Assembly: GCA_039654915.1 (NCBI GenBank)
Contig: CM077599.1
Span: forward strand, 68,850,001 to 68,914,000
DNA from: Aquilaria yunnanensis
Taxonomy: Eukaryota > Streptophyta > Magnoliopsida > Malvales > Thymelaeaceae
DNA length: 64,000 nt
Reading direction: 5' to 3'
Shown here one piece after another: positions 12,855 to 22,863 of this stretch. Numbering within the stretch: position 1 is the first letter of the stretch; the number at the start of each line of letters is the position of its first letter. The position numbers and the translations under genes were made by a program. Below the pieces are notes generated by a model. That model saw only the letters and a list, made by a program, of their open reading frames with translations. It had not been told where the DNA came from and did not search any database.

Positions 12855-12884
12855 AATGTAGCATATAAAATAGCAGTGAGGGGA
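12855..12884 (-). other. Candidate Helitron 5' terminus
   Basis: On the element strand the sequence from 12884 starts TCCCCTCACTGC and then a T-rich TATTTTATATGC stretch, followed on the host side by T at 12885. Helitron 5' ends start with TC and lie next to host T, but that rule is weak. I chose this point because AT-rich element sequence stops here and a site II promoter array starts immediately after. Confidence 0.35.
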
Positions 12885-13092
12885 TGGGCCAAATACTGAA
12901 AATTGGATATGTAAAAGATGATGGGCAAATGATAGGTGGACTAATATAAATTATGGAATGGGCAGATGTAGGCCGAAACAAATGTCCTATAAGCCCAAGA
13001 ACAGAGATAAAAACGGGCCCAAGAGTTGTAATATGAATGGGCCAGAGTGTAATGGGCGAAAAAAACAAAAAGGCTGGTACTTCGCCTATAAA
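12885..13092 (+). promoter_or_regulatory. Site II (TGGGCC/Y) promoter array with TATA box
   Basis: At least six TGGGCC/TGGGC-type motifs in either orientation lie near 12885, 12921, 12959, 12990, 13013, 13036 and 13051. A TATAAATA box follows at about 13085, then a telo-box-like CCCTAATCC at about 13105. This combination is typical of plant promoters for translation-related or snoRNA genes (TCP-bound site II elements). It points right, away from the PUB13-like gene. Confidence 0.6.
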
Positions 13093-14100
13093 TATGGGTT
13101 TCTGCCCTAATCCTAAAAACTATTACAGTTGCCCTAAATTGTAGCTGCGAGAGATGTGAGATGCCTGGGAGTGGTGTCGCCGCTGTGTGTGTGTGTGAGG
13201 GATAGGATCGCCACTGTGTGTGTGTCTGTCTTCCTACACTTATATCCGGGATCTGATATGCATGCGACGGAGGACGGCAAGGCTGAACTGAGGTTAGATC
13301 TCTTCCTCTCTTTCGCGATCCTTCCATGGGTTACTGATTCGCATGATTTGGGCCCTGAATTTTCTGTTTAATCGCAGACATGTGGCTCTTCCTCCTGAAG
13401 TTACTGAATTCATCCTTCACTTGCGTAAGTTGCGATTGCTGGTGTAAGGGTTTTCTTTCTGAAGTGTGATGAAACCAAGGAAGTTAAAGCGTGTGGAGCT
13501 GGAAATCTCGTGTTTGTTGGAATGAGAAAGGAGTGCAGCCTTTCGCTTGAACACAAGGTCGAGAAGCAAGCAGATTTTGCCCGTCATAGGTCTCTCTCCA
13601 ATCTCTCTACTCTTAAACTAATTCGACTTCCTAGGTATCTCTGAATCGTTTCTTGTGTTAGCACGTGTGGAATGAAAATATGCCTATATTCTGTTATTTC
13701 TTTCTCAATAGCCCCGTTGCATGTCTGATCCTTCCGGAGACACTCTCCAAGTGAGTGCTCAAGTTTCACATTCCATACATTAATCTTGACTGCAAAATCT
13801 TTGATCGCGTGAACATAACAGGTCATTTTTTAAACTGAAGAACAGGTCCTGCTGTTAGGCTCTTAGAATCGGGAATTTGGAAAACTTACATGATGTTGCC
13901 TATTGTTTCTTACTTTCAAGCAAGTTGTTGTAGAGACACTGTTTGGGAAGGTCTAGTACTTGTAAGAGGTTAATAATTTCGTACCAGTTGTTCGCATAAT
14001 ACTTGTCTGTTGTAGTGGATTTTGATTTGCACTGATTACCTGAATGAAAGTAAAGATATGTTCTGCCTTCTGATATTGTATCCCTTTCCTATGTGATGAA

Positions 14101-14230
14101 TTTTTAAATCCTTTTAATTTTTATTGGATGCAGGGAAATGAATCAACATTGGGGAAGATTCTGGTTTGGAAAAGAGAAGACAGCTTTACCGATTAGCGGG
14201 AGGAAGGTAACCATAAACCCATAACTTTGT
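14101..14230 (+). repeat. Exon-containing repeat, copy 1
   Basis: A 130-bp block nearly identical to 15285..15414. It contains a T-rich tract, GCAG, a 73-nt exon-like stretch at 14134..14206 (GGAAATGAATCAACATTGGG at its start) and a GTAACC donor. One frame has no stop and would start MNQHWGRFWFGK. Confidence 0.8.
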
Positions 14231-15284
14231 AAGTCTGTGAAAGAAGGTTGTCAAATGAATAATCTAAGATAGAACCAGAATTGTTAAGATGGGAAAGGAA
14301 AGGAGGCATCTACATTTTTTCTGAATAATGTACTGTGTCTTGGGTAAATTGACAGCAACAAAGATATACTGGTGGATCCTCTTAAGGTCCAGCTGCACTT
14401 GTAGCTTCTGGACTCTGCTCTGCTACACTGGGAACTGATGGAGGAGGTTGTGCTTACTTTTTATTTCCACCTACTACCTTTATTTGTTTCCAGTACATAC
14501 TGATGTTTTTGTTGTTAACTTGATCCATCTATGGTCGTCTTATGGAGTATTTTACATTCTTACCTTGTTGCCATTCATGGACTGTCCAAGAATGTGAGTC
14601 TCATTTCATATCTAAGCACTGATTCACCGAGGTTGTATTTTAGCCAGTTATTATAGGTTGTATTCTCACCTAGTCTTGTACACTTCTTGACTTACATCTG
14701 GTGTTCAGAGTTTTGGTTATGACTCATCCTTTATGTAATTAATGGTTATCTTTAAGAAAGTTGGTCTGCAGTGATGGCTTGTATTGTTGGTTTAGGAATA
14801 GAATGAAATGATTCTCCATCAATATAGTCCATTTATCTCTGACAGTTTAGTCCCACAGTTCTCTACAATTTCGAGTTCTATTGTTCATCATTCACTACGT
14901 TAGCTGGTTAATGAAACAGGATATCTCATCTGGATTGGCCAATAGGTCTACAGGGTCCATTTTTCCTTCAAGTTTGAAATGCGAGCTAGCTATCTAATTT
15001 TACAACTTAACAATATCACAAAAATAATAGTCAGGATGTTCTTGGCCTTACAGACTTAAAGTTGTAGTAGGTCCAACTTCTTGATCTTCGTAGTTTGTCT
15101 TTTACTGCTAATGACGTACTTATTTTATTCTGTTCTATTTGTTGCTACTGCACAACTATCTGTGTTGGTGAAAATAAAGTAACAATTTTTTTGCAATAAA
15201 GTTTTCTCTGACACAAGTTTTTTAATACTTAGTTTTGAAAATTGGCCTCTACAATCCAAACTATTGTCAATATAACCTGGCTTA

Positions 15285-15414
15285 TTTTTAAATGCTTTTA
15301 ATTTTTATTGGACGCAGGGAAATGAATCAACATTGGGGAAGATTCTGGTTTGGAAAAGACAAGACAGCTTTACCATTTAGCGGGAGGAAGGTAAGCCTAA
15401 ACCCAAAACTTTGT
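15285..15414 (+). repeat. Exon-containing repeat, copy 2
   Basis: Second copy, about 1.18 kb downstream of the first, with roughly ten mismatches by eye. Its polypyrimidine tract, AG acceptor, 73-nt block 15318..15390 and GTAAGC donor are all kept. Since 73 is not a multiple of three, using one, both or neither copy would change the reading frame. Confidence 0.8.
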
Positions 15415-15768
15415 TAGAGAGATGGATTTATTTTTTACTGCTTCTGTGTTGTTGATTGCATGAGTAACAGAATAAGGGAAAGTTGAAGAATTAAAATAAA
15501 AAACAGACTAATTCTGAAGGTTAAGTTGAATAATTGTTATGCCTTCAAATGGACTATGTAATGTGGTTTGGTAGGATATTTAAAACATACGTACAAGTAA
15601 GAAGCAGATAAAAAAAAAATAGGAAGTGGGTTTTAAACTGGGAAAGTTATCAACATAAACATAGCATAGTAAATAGCTTGTTATCGAAATCGTAGCATAA
15701 ACTCCAAAAAATGGGGAACAGACAACAATAAGTCTTAAAAGTAAGGTAGATTAACCTAATAATATTAA

Positions 15769-16304
15769 CTAATAAAACCCATTTGAAGGCGACCCACACT
15801 CAGATGGGTCACTCTCAATAGGGGTCTCACTTGAGCCTTCATACATAGACAACTTGCCCTTCAGTTGAACAACTTTCTCCTCCAGCTCACGAACTTGATT
15901 CTTGTAGACATGTTTCATGTATGATTGATTGTACCTCACCAAATCAAGCTCATACTTAAGTCCATCATTCTCTGCCTCCTTTTCTGCCAGCTTTTCCTTC
16001 ACCTTCATATAATCTTCGAAATTAACATCATGGATGTAGTAGCTCTTAAACAACTTCAGCCTCTTAATCCCTGCCTCCGCAGCAGACTCCATTGCATCCC
16101 CCAAATTCCTAGCCAAAGAGCCTTCCACTTGCAGAAAATTCCTTTCCCCCCCCCCTCGGACCTATCAACCTCAACCTCAACAAAACATCTAATCCTAGGT
16201 CCCTCGTGCACAAAATAGTAAGTAGGCTTAGCCTTGGAAAGCTTCTCTGAGATGTAGTCAAGTGATGTGACAAATGGAATGGGGACAACCTCAATGAGAT
16301 CCAT
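15769..16304 (-). CDS. Small coiled-coil protein of unknown function, frameshift in a poly-G run
   Basis: Starts at the ATG 16302-16304 (MDLIEVVPIPF) and would be about 178 residues if the frame were continuous. The N-terminal half contains YYFVHEGPRIRCFVEVEVDR, like a small beta-rich domain. Then comes a run of ten G (16146..16155 on the plus strand), where the frame must change by one base to continue into LARNLGDAMESAAEAGIKRL. The C-terminal half is strongly charged and heptad-like (KVKEKLAEKEAENDGLKYEL and ELEEKVVQLKGKL), so a coiled coil is likely. It ends before a short acidic/serine tail at 15769. The shift may be a real mutation or a homopolymer counting error. No signal peptide or membrane segment. 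I do not recognise the family, and the protein may be host or transposon-derived. Confidence 0.5.
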
Positions 16305-16351
16305 GTTAACTGTGAAATGAAGTGTGGGTGTTAAAAAAAAACTGTTTTGTG

Positions 16352-17200
16352 TTTGCTTTGTGTCCATATAAAAAGAAAAATTTTTTGTGTCCATCGTTGG
16401 ACTTGTGAAGATACTGTCACATGAAGGAAAAACTGTTAAGAGAAATTTGAAAGGATGAAAGACAAATTTGAAAGGAGGAATAAAGATACACAGAAAACCA
16501 CATTACACATTCCAATGGAAGACATTTAAACTTTTTTATTGGGTAATATTATAAATTATGAAGTACAGTAGGTGTATGGGTAGTAGGTGACAGTCTGGGT
16601 ACTCATAACATGCATGAACCAGCAGACAATAACACAGAAACCAGATAGCATGTAAATAAAATGAATTGAATGTGTACCTGATATCTGTAATGTAGATGAT
16701 GTTTTCTCTGTCCTGTGTGTGGAAGCAAAATGGCTGAGATGAGTCTGTTGTGTGAAAAAAAATCGAACAGTGAGGAAGCGGAATTAATGGGAACAGTTAA
16801 AAATTTGGTTAAATAGAGAATCTTTTAATAATTTGTTAAAGCAAAACTGTTTTCTGTCCATATGAAAAGGAAAAAATTTTCTGTCCATAGTTGGACTTGT
16901 AAACATGCAGTCACATGAAGGAAAAATAGTGGACAACTTTGAAAGGAGGAGGAATAAAGTTACACAGGAAACCACATTACACCTTCCAGTAGAAGACATG
17001 CAATTGTATGGATAGCAGTGACAGTGTGGGTACTCATAACATGCATGAACCAGTAGACAATAACACATAAACCAGGTAGCATATAAATAAGATGAATTGA
17101 ATGTGTACCTGATTTTTGTAATGTAGATAGTGTTTTGTCTGTCCTGTTTGTAGAAGGAAGTGCCTGTGATGAGAAAAAATCGAACAGTGTGAGGAATCAG
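16352..17200. repeat. Direct duplication of about 400 bp upstream of the coiled-coil gene
   Basis: About 16352..16782 and 16852..17200 align along their length, with a deletion in the second copy. Shared blocks include GTCCATA, TTGGACTTGT, CAGTCACATGAAGGAAAAA, ATGCATGAACCAG, TGAATTGAATGTGTACCTGA and AATCGAACAGTG. It lies just upstream of the coiled-coil gene start, so it may be a duplicated promoter. Confidence 0.75.
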
Positions 17201-18366
17201 AGTTAAGTGCCTGATTTTTTTTTTTTTTGCATAAACAGAGAATCTTAAAGACATGTATTAATAGGTAGAAGGTTAATTAAAGTAGGACCTATTTGTGTTT
17301 GTCAGGAAAGTTGAAAGATAAGGTATTTCCTTTCCTGCAAGGAGCACAAAAAACTAATTAGAATTGACTTTGGACATTTACATTGCATAAAATCTGTAGA
17401 ACTCAAACTTTGTTGTGATGAAAAAGTGAAACAACCTAAGGAGAACTGAAACTTTGTTGCTGGAAAATCTGCAAAATCCAATGATATGAATATTAAACGA
17501 TGAATTATTGAAAATGAAAATGTGTACATATAAATTATGGACATACTACATAAGAACAGTATTGTTTACACTTGCAAGTTGCAATTTGCTGAGATAAAGC
17601 ACTGCAAGCAGAAAGCTGGGTCAACACGTGCTTCACGATCCTTGCAGTCAATCAACAATGGTTGAAGCTTCAATTCAAGTTTTAATGCGAAGTGAAAATT
17701 TTCGATTTCTTGCTGTGTTTTTATACTGTGTAACTGTCAGTATTTTACTGGAGACATGGTGTGCTTGGGCAGTTAGTGGAACTGTATTAGAGGATGCGGT
17801 GAAGTGGGGGTGGGGCGGTTATTGATATTGGGCTTCAGTTAGACATGGGAATGAATAGTGGACGGAATCGACTCATAATCAGCAAGACGTGGGCAAATAA
17901 ATTTATTCCACCGCATACACATGGACTAAAAAATTTACAAATTCTGAACGTGTCATGTAAAAAATAAAAAATGTAAAAATTGAATATCCGTAAATCCTGC
18001 TTAAAGTCAAACGAACAGCCAATGAAAAATAGACACATATGCATCCTGAGGGGTATAAAGGGAAATCACCACGTGTCATCTTATTATTGATTACAAAAAG
18101 CACGTGTCAGTCTGATAATGTATTATAAATTTTTAATAAATGTAAAAAGACAATTTAGCCAATGTACCTGCTTTCATATCTATTTATAGATAAGTGGTTT
18201 ATTTTCTGTTAAACTCTGGTCAATAAGGAATTTAGGATTCTTATTTGTTTCTTAATATTTTTATTAGGGATAAAGAAAAACGGAAAAAAGTTTAAAAAGT
18301 TGAAAAAAAACCTGTAAAATACAGAAGATGATGATAGGCCTATGCTTGGATTTGGAGTCTGACCAG
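17201..18366. other. AT-rich intergenic stretch, nothing recognised
   Basis: Short open frames only (for example plus 17628..17825), without family resemblance. A CACGTGTCA motif occurs near 18071 and again near 18103. Confidence 0.4.
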
Positions 18367-18470
18367 ATGGAGCTAAACCCTAAAACGAGCCAAGCCGAGC
18401 CTTAGGACGAGCAACCGAATGGAGCTAAACCCTAGGACGAGTCGAGCCAAGCCTTAGGACGAGCAACCAA
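18367..18470. repeat. 52-bp tandem repeat, two copies
   Basis: Units 18367..18418 and 18419..18470 both begin ATGGAGCTAAACCCTA and end in ACGAGCAACC. They differ at only a few positions. Each contains a telo-box-like AAACCCTA. Confidence 0.85.
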
Positions 18471-18479
18471 GCTTTAAGC

Positions 18480-18980
18480 ATCGTGTAATACCAACCGACT
18501 TTTGTACAGGTCACATAGAGGATTGAAGAGCATAAGTCAAGGTTTCTACACATGGCATCTTCCTTTTGATTCGAGGAGTTTCATACAACCTAATACTTAT
18601 AAATATCCTCTTTTCTCAAAATTTGGGGGGCCTCTCTCTCTTTATTCATAACCCTAAACCCTCAATTATCTCTCAGACTCTATCATCCTATAACTCAACA
18701 GGAGCTTGGCTCATCTTCTAGGAACTCAACGTTTCTTCTTGACCAACTCCAGCAAGCCGGAGCTCAAAGCTCAAAGCTTAAGGCTCATCCTAGGGCCCCA
18801 AATCGCAAATCAGGCTTTATTCGAAGACACCTCTATGATTTGGTTAACTTACACTTCTCCCTTATTTTTCAAAAATGTACATTTATCCCCTAAAAAATGG
18901 GTAACGCCCAACTTTTACACTGACCTTCTCCATCTAGAAACAATGAACCCTAAACTATTACATCTAACAAACTAATCTTT
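18480..18980 (+). other. LTR- or promoter-like segment with TATA box
   Basis: TATAAATA at 18598..18605 is followed by a CT-rich tract and CCCTAAACCCTC. This layout resembles the U3-R-U5 region of Tat/Ogre-type gypsy LTRs or a plant core promoter. I could not find a second LTR copy or ends. The open frame at 18706..18975 is not recognised. Confidence 0.25.
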
Positions 18981-21284
18981 TTCCTCAATTGTCCATTTTA
19001 TGGCTTAACTTTGAAATTTGAGGTGAAAAATATTGTAAACTGAAGCTTTTTCTTATTGGAATATAAAATGAAGGTTAACTAGAAAAACTTAAAATAATAC
19101 AAAAAACTAAAATCACTAGAACAAGGAGACTCTTAAATGGGTTTTAGGGAATTTGGTTACTTGTAGTCCAATGTCTAGTGAAAATCTAATGGAGTGAATT
19201 AGGTTTTTAGGTCAATTGTAGTTCTCTTGTCCTCTTTGATTCGCCGATTATAGCTTGCTTCGAGCAAGCAAAAGATTGGGTTATGCGATGCACAACGCAA
19301 GCAGCCTCAAGAACAGCGAGCAAACGAACTCTGAAGGTGGCTAATGTCAATAGTCTAGTTTTTCTTTTCCTTTTCCTGTTTCTAGTTTTCATTTTATATA
19401 TATAGTTTTTTAAAATACTTTTAAAAAAATATGTTTAATTGTATTCACTAGAAAACTGTTTTTTGAAAATAAAAAGTTGGAAAACATGTTTAGCTCAAAA
19501 AATTTTCTTTTCATAGTAAGATTTTATATTCTTTCTTAGTTAAAATACTTAAATGTACTACTCATATAAAAGAAGAAATAAAACATTTGGAACTACGATA
19601 AAATTGCTGGACATATTTCATTACTTGTAACCAAATAAAACATAACATTAAATACGGACAATGGGTTGATGAATAAGAATTTTTTCCATACATTTGTGGA
19701 GAAAATATTATATTAAATATATCTAAATATACTAAATTTCAATGCATTTTCTAAGTGATTAACAGCTCTTCCATACAAAAGTTAAAGGAAGGCAAACACA
19801 TTCTTATTGGGCTACTCCTTGTCATCTCTCTCTTTGATGTTTTTAGCCATGTATTTTAGCCAAAAGAAAGTACAATCATACCAGTAGTTATCTTGATATT
19901 TATAGGGCAAGAACAACACCTAATGCAAGATAACTTAGAAAAATTGACAAAATTATGTATTTAGTCTAGCACCATCCAATTCAGTCTTGATTACTCTTAA
20001 TTCCTCGTTTGCTCCTCAAAACCAGTCTTTCTTCTATATTTTCAATTTGATCCTAACCTTTTTTCCTTACCAAAGTAATCCACCGAAGTGTTAGCTTTCT
20101 TAGGCAACTTCTTGAAGCAAAGTACTTTAATTGAACTAAATTCTATTACTTAATAAGGGGATTACAGGTTTAGTATACAAGTTCCCCAACTTGAATCCGT
20201 AAGATCAAACTTTGTCGTAAAGCTTATTAAATATGGTCAAGATCACCTTGCACATGAGAACTAAAAAAAAATGTGTTAGGAATAGAAAGAACTGAGTTAA
20301 AAGGGAACATGAATAAATAAAAGTACAAAACAATAACTTGAGTAAAAAAGAATAGGTAAACTTGAAAAAAGGCAGCAAGATAAATTAAAATAACAACTAT
20401 AAATAACAAGAAAATGAATAGAAATTATGATAAAAGGAACAAATTAAAAGCATAAAAAGCAATTATATATCAAAAGGAATAAATAGATTGTCAGAGAACA
20501 ACATTAATTGTCAAGGAACAACCATAATAATCTAAGAACAAGAAATAACACAGAGGGAACAATTATCTATAGATCGATAAAGTATACTATAAAAGTGTGA
20601 GAGTAAAGGATGGCACACCCACATGTCTTTTGAAACAATGTCATTCTATTTTTGTCGGTGCGGTACATGATTGACTGGTTATCATTTTTGGCAGGACAAT
20701 CTTACAAATAACTGAGTCAGCATCATTCTATTCAAGCGAATGTTGTTCAGGGTACATTTGGAAATTGCCATGTGGCCTGCTAGGGAAAGTCTTACATTCG
20801 TTAAAACGCCATATGTCATTCACCGGTCTTGTGAATAGGGTAATACCCATCATTATTCACTAGAAACCAGAGTGGTATTCTACTGCTGGGTTTTGGTTTT
20901 GGTTGATAAAAAGGAAAGATGAAGTTGTGGTGGCATCAAAAAGCTTTTTCTTTTTTTTTTCTACGTGGTTGGCTTTGACTATTTGCATGGTTGTGTTTTG
21001 TTTTAGATGGCAATGTAATGATGTTATTCTAGTACAACCAGCTGTCGAATATATTTGGTTTTACTATCTAAACTATTAAAACTAGCAGCTGCAGAAGCTG
21101 TTTGTGGTATAAAAATGGGGCATTGCAACTGTCACCTCTACCTTAGACCACCACTTATACGTCAAAGCTTCGTAATCTCTTTCCTTCATCTATTTCGTCT
21201 GTTCTCTGTTTCACTCTTTTCCATCATCACCAACATTTGCCACCTTAGTCTCTTTGTTGCTCTCCTAACCTTTGTCATTGTTAT
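18981..21284. other. AT-rich intergenic stretch, nothing recognised
   Basis: No coding frame or transposon terminus that I can support. The leucine-rich frame at 21055..21306 crosses into the adjacent LTR and is probably chance. Confidence 0.4.
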
Positions 21285-22555
21285 AGCTGTCCTAGTGGAA
21301 AGCTAGTTGGGAACCTAATTTCAAGTTTACATAGCAAGAATAGACAAGTTTATTAAAGTTCACTAAGTTCCGAGGAAGTAAATGCACTAAATGAGGTTCA
21401 GGGGTAAACTAGTAATTTTGCATCCTAAATAGCCAGGATAAGTCCCGAGTGTTTTAAAATGAGTTTTTATAACTGAACTTTCAACCTTAACCCAAACTTG
21501 AAAAATAAACAAAAATTAATCAAGAATGACTAGGTTACCAAAAGAAGGGGACTGAATTGAAACTTTTTAAGTAGTTTGGTGGCTTGGGGTTAAATGAGCC
21601 TATAAGTTGGTAAAGAAATGGGAGGGCTGCCATTTTCACAATTCAACCCGAGCTCCCCCTTCTCTCTACCAATTCTCCATCAATTCAACCTCAAAATTAA
21701 GAGATTTTCATGAAAATAGAGGCCACCAAGGATATACAAGCTTGGAAAGCTTGTTTCAAGCGTGATTTCAAGTTTTTGGAGCTTGAAACCAAGTTTTCCA
21801 TTATCCCCTGTTTTTTATGTGAGGTAACACTTGAGTTCTTGGTGAATTCTTGTTTATTAGATGTTTAGAAGCTTGGGTTTTGGTTAGGAAGCAATGTTTT
21901 GATGTTTAGTGTCTATGTTTTTTATTGGAACTTAGGTGATACTTTGGTGAGCTTAGTTGATTGGAAAATAGATTGATTCTTGCTTGTTACTTGGAGTTAA
22001 GGTAAGGGAGTTATGTTTTCAAGCTTCATTAATGCTATTGGATAGAGTTTGTTTAATGAAATCAAGTAGTTTTAGCAATAGCATTAGTTAGTGGTTTGGT
22101 TTGATCATAGTGGACTAGTGTGTTTGGCTTGATTAGAATGATTTTATAATGCATCACAGGAAGACTTGTGATGGTTTATTGTGGTCTATGCAACGTGCAC
22201 TACACGTATGTGAAGTTTGAAGGCTATCCATGCATGTTTGATATGTTTGGAGAGTGTTTAAAGTTCATAGCAACAAAACTGGAGATTTTATGAGCATTTT
22301 GCAGGTTTGGCGATGTGTCGCCAATCCACACGAGTTCCCATGACACGTCGCCAAGACCTCAGAAATTTGCAGAACGTCGTCAACTGTGGCAACGCGTCGC
22401 CAAGACAGCATTTGACACCCGATTTTGTTTTCAGCATAACTTTTCGCTCGGGTGTCCAATTGAGATGATTCAAGATTTCACGTGAAGCTAAGAGGGAGTA
22501 CTGTCATCTACATGTTTTAAAAACACTTAAAATGGCCCATTTTTAAAGTTGTTTT

Positions 22556-22856
22556 TGATAAACTGAGAGAATTTTGAGCAAAATTGTCTGATTTCCCTGG
22601 AGGTGAATTCCCCCTTATATAATATAAATACAAGCTTATATTTAGCCCTAAACATAGCTAAACTGCCATATATAAATCTGTCTAAAGATATCCTACAGCT
22701 AGTATATCCTAAATAAGGAAATCATAAAAGATTTACAATCATAAAGACAGTTGTCACAGCTATACAAGGTATAGAATCTGCTGGCCTTAAATGGCCAGGG
22801 CCTAGAATTTGCCATAGAATCTGCTAGCCTTAAATGGCCAGCTAAATCCTTTGACA
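22556..22856 (-). repeat. Copia 3' LTR
   Basis: 301 bp, beginning TGATAAACTGAG and ending TTTGACA on the plus strand. About ten mismatches to the other LTR by eye, suggesting an insertion on the order of one to a few million years old if usual plant rates apply. The polypurine tract (GAGGGGGGA on the element strand) abuts it at 22857..22868. Confidence 0.95.
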
Positions 22857-22863
22857 TCCCCCC

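Larger units (their letters stand above)
2120..12884 (-). mobile_element. Helitron (rolling-circle transposon) with F-box, Rep/helicase and RPA genes, decayed
   Basis: In element direction (right to left) the order is AT-rich repeats, F-box-like gene, Rep/helicase, RPA70-like gene, then a terminal hairpin and CTAG. Rep/helicase plus RPA on one strand is the classic plant Helitron arrangement. The 3' end is well supported: a 7-bp stem at 2131..2149, seven bases, then CTAG at 2120..2123, with host A at 2119 as expected for insertion between A and T. The 5' end at 12884 is a candidate only, since it begins TC on the element strand and is followed by host T at 12885. On these limits the length is about 10.8 kb. 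All three genes contain in-frame stops, so this copy is probably not autonomous. Helitrons have no terminal inverted repeats or target duplications, so the right edge needs an empty-site comparison. Confidence 0.85.
13100..15414 (+). other. Putative transcription unit downstream of the site II promoter, product unrecognised
   Basis: Several exon-like blocks have good plant splice signals. Examples are AG before about 13379 with GTAAGT after about 13425, and two nearly identical 73-nt blocks at 14134..14206 and 15318..15390, each between AG and GTA. The first ATG after the TATA box opens only a two-codon frame and the next a 15-codon frame. A GT dinucleotide run lies at 13184..13200. No conserved protein or C/D-box snoRNA could be recognised. 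It could be a coding gene with short exons, a non-coding host transcript, or a relic. Confidence 0.4.

Noticed and set aside
13440..13760. C/D-box snoRNA
   Set aside because: TGATGA occurs near 13467 but no CTGA box at a suitable distance with terminal pairing was found.
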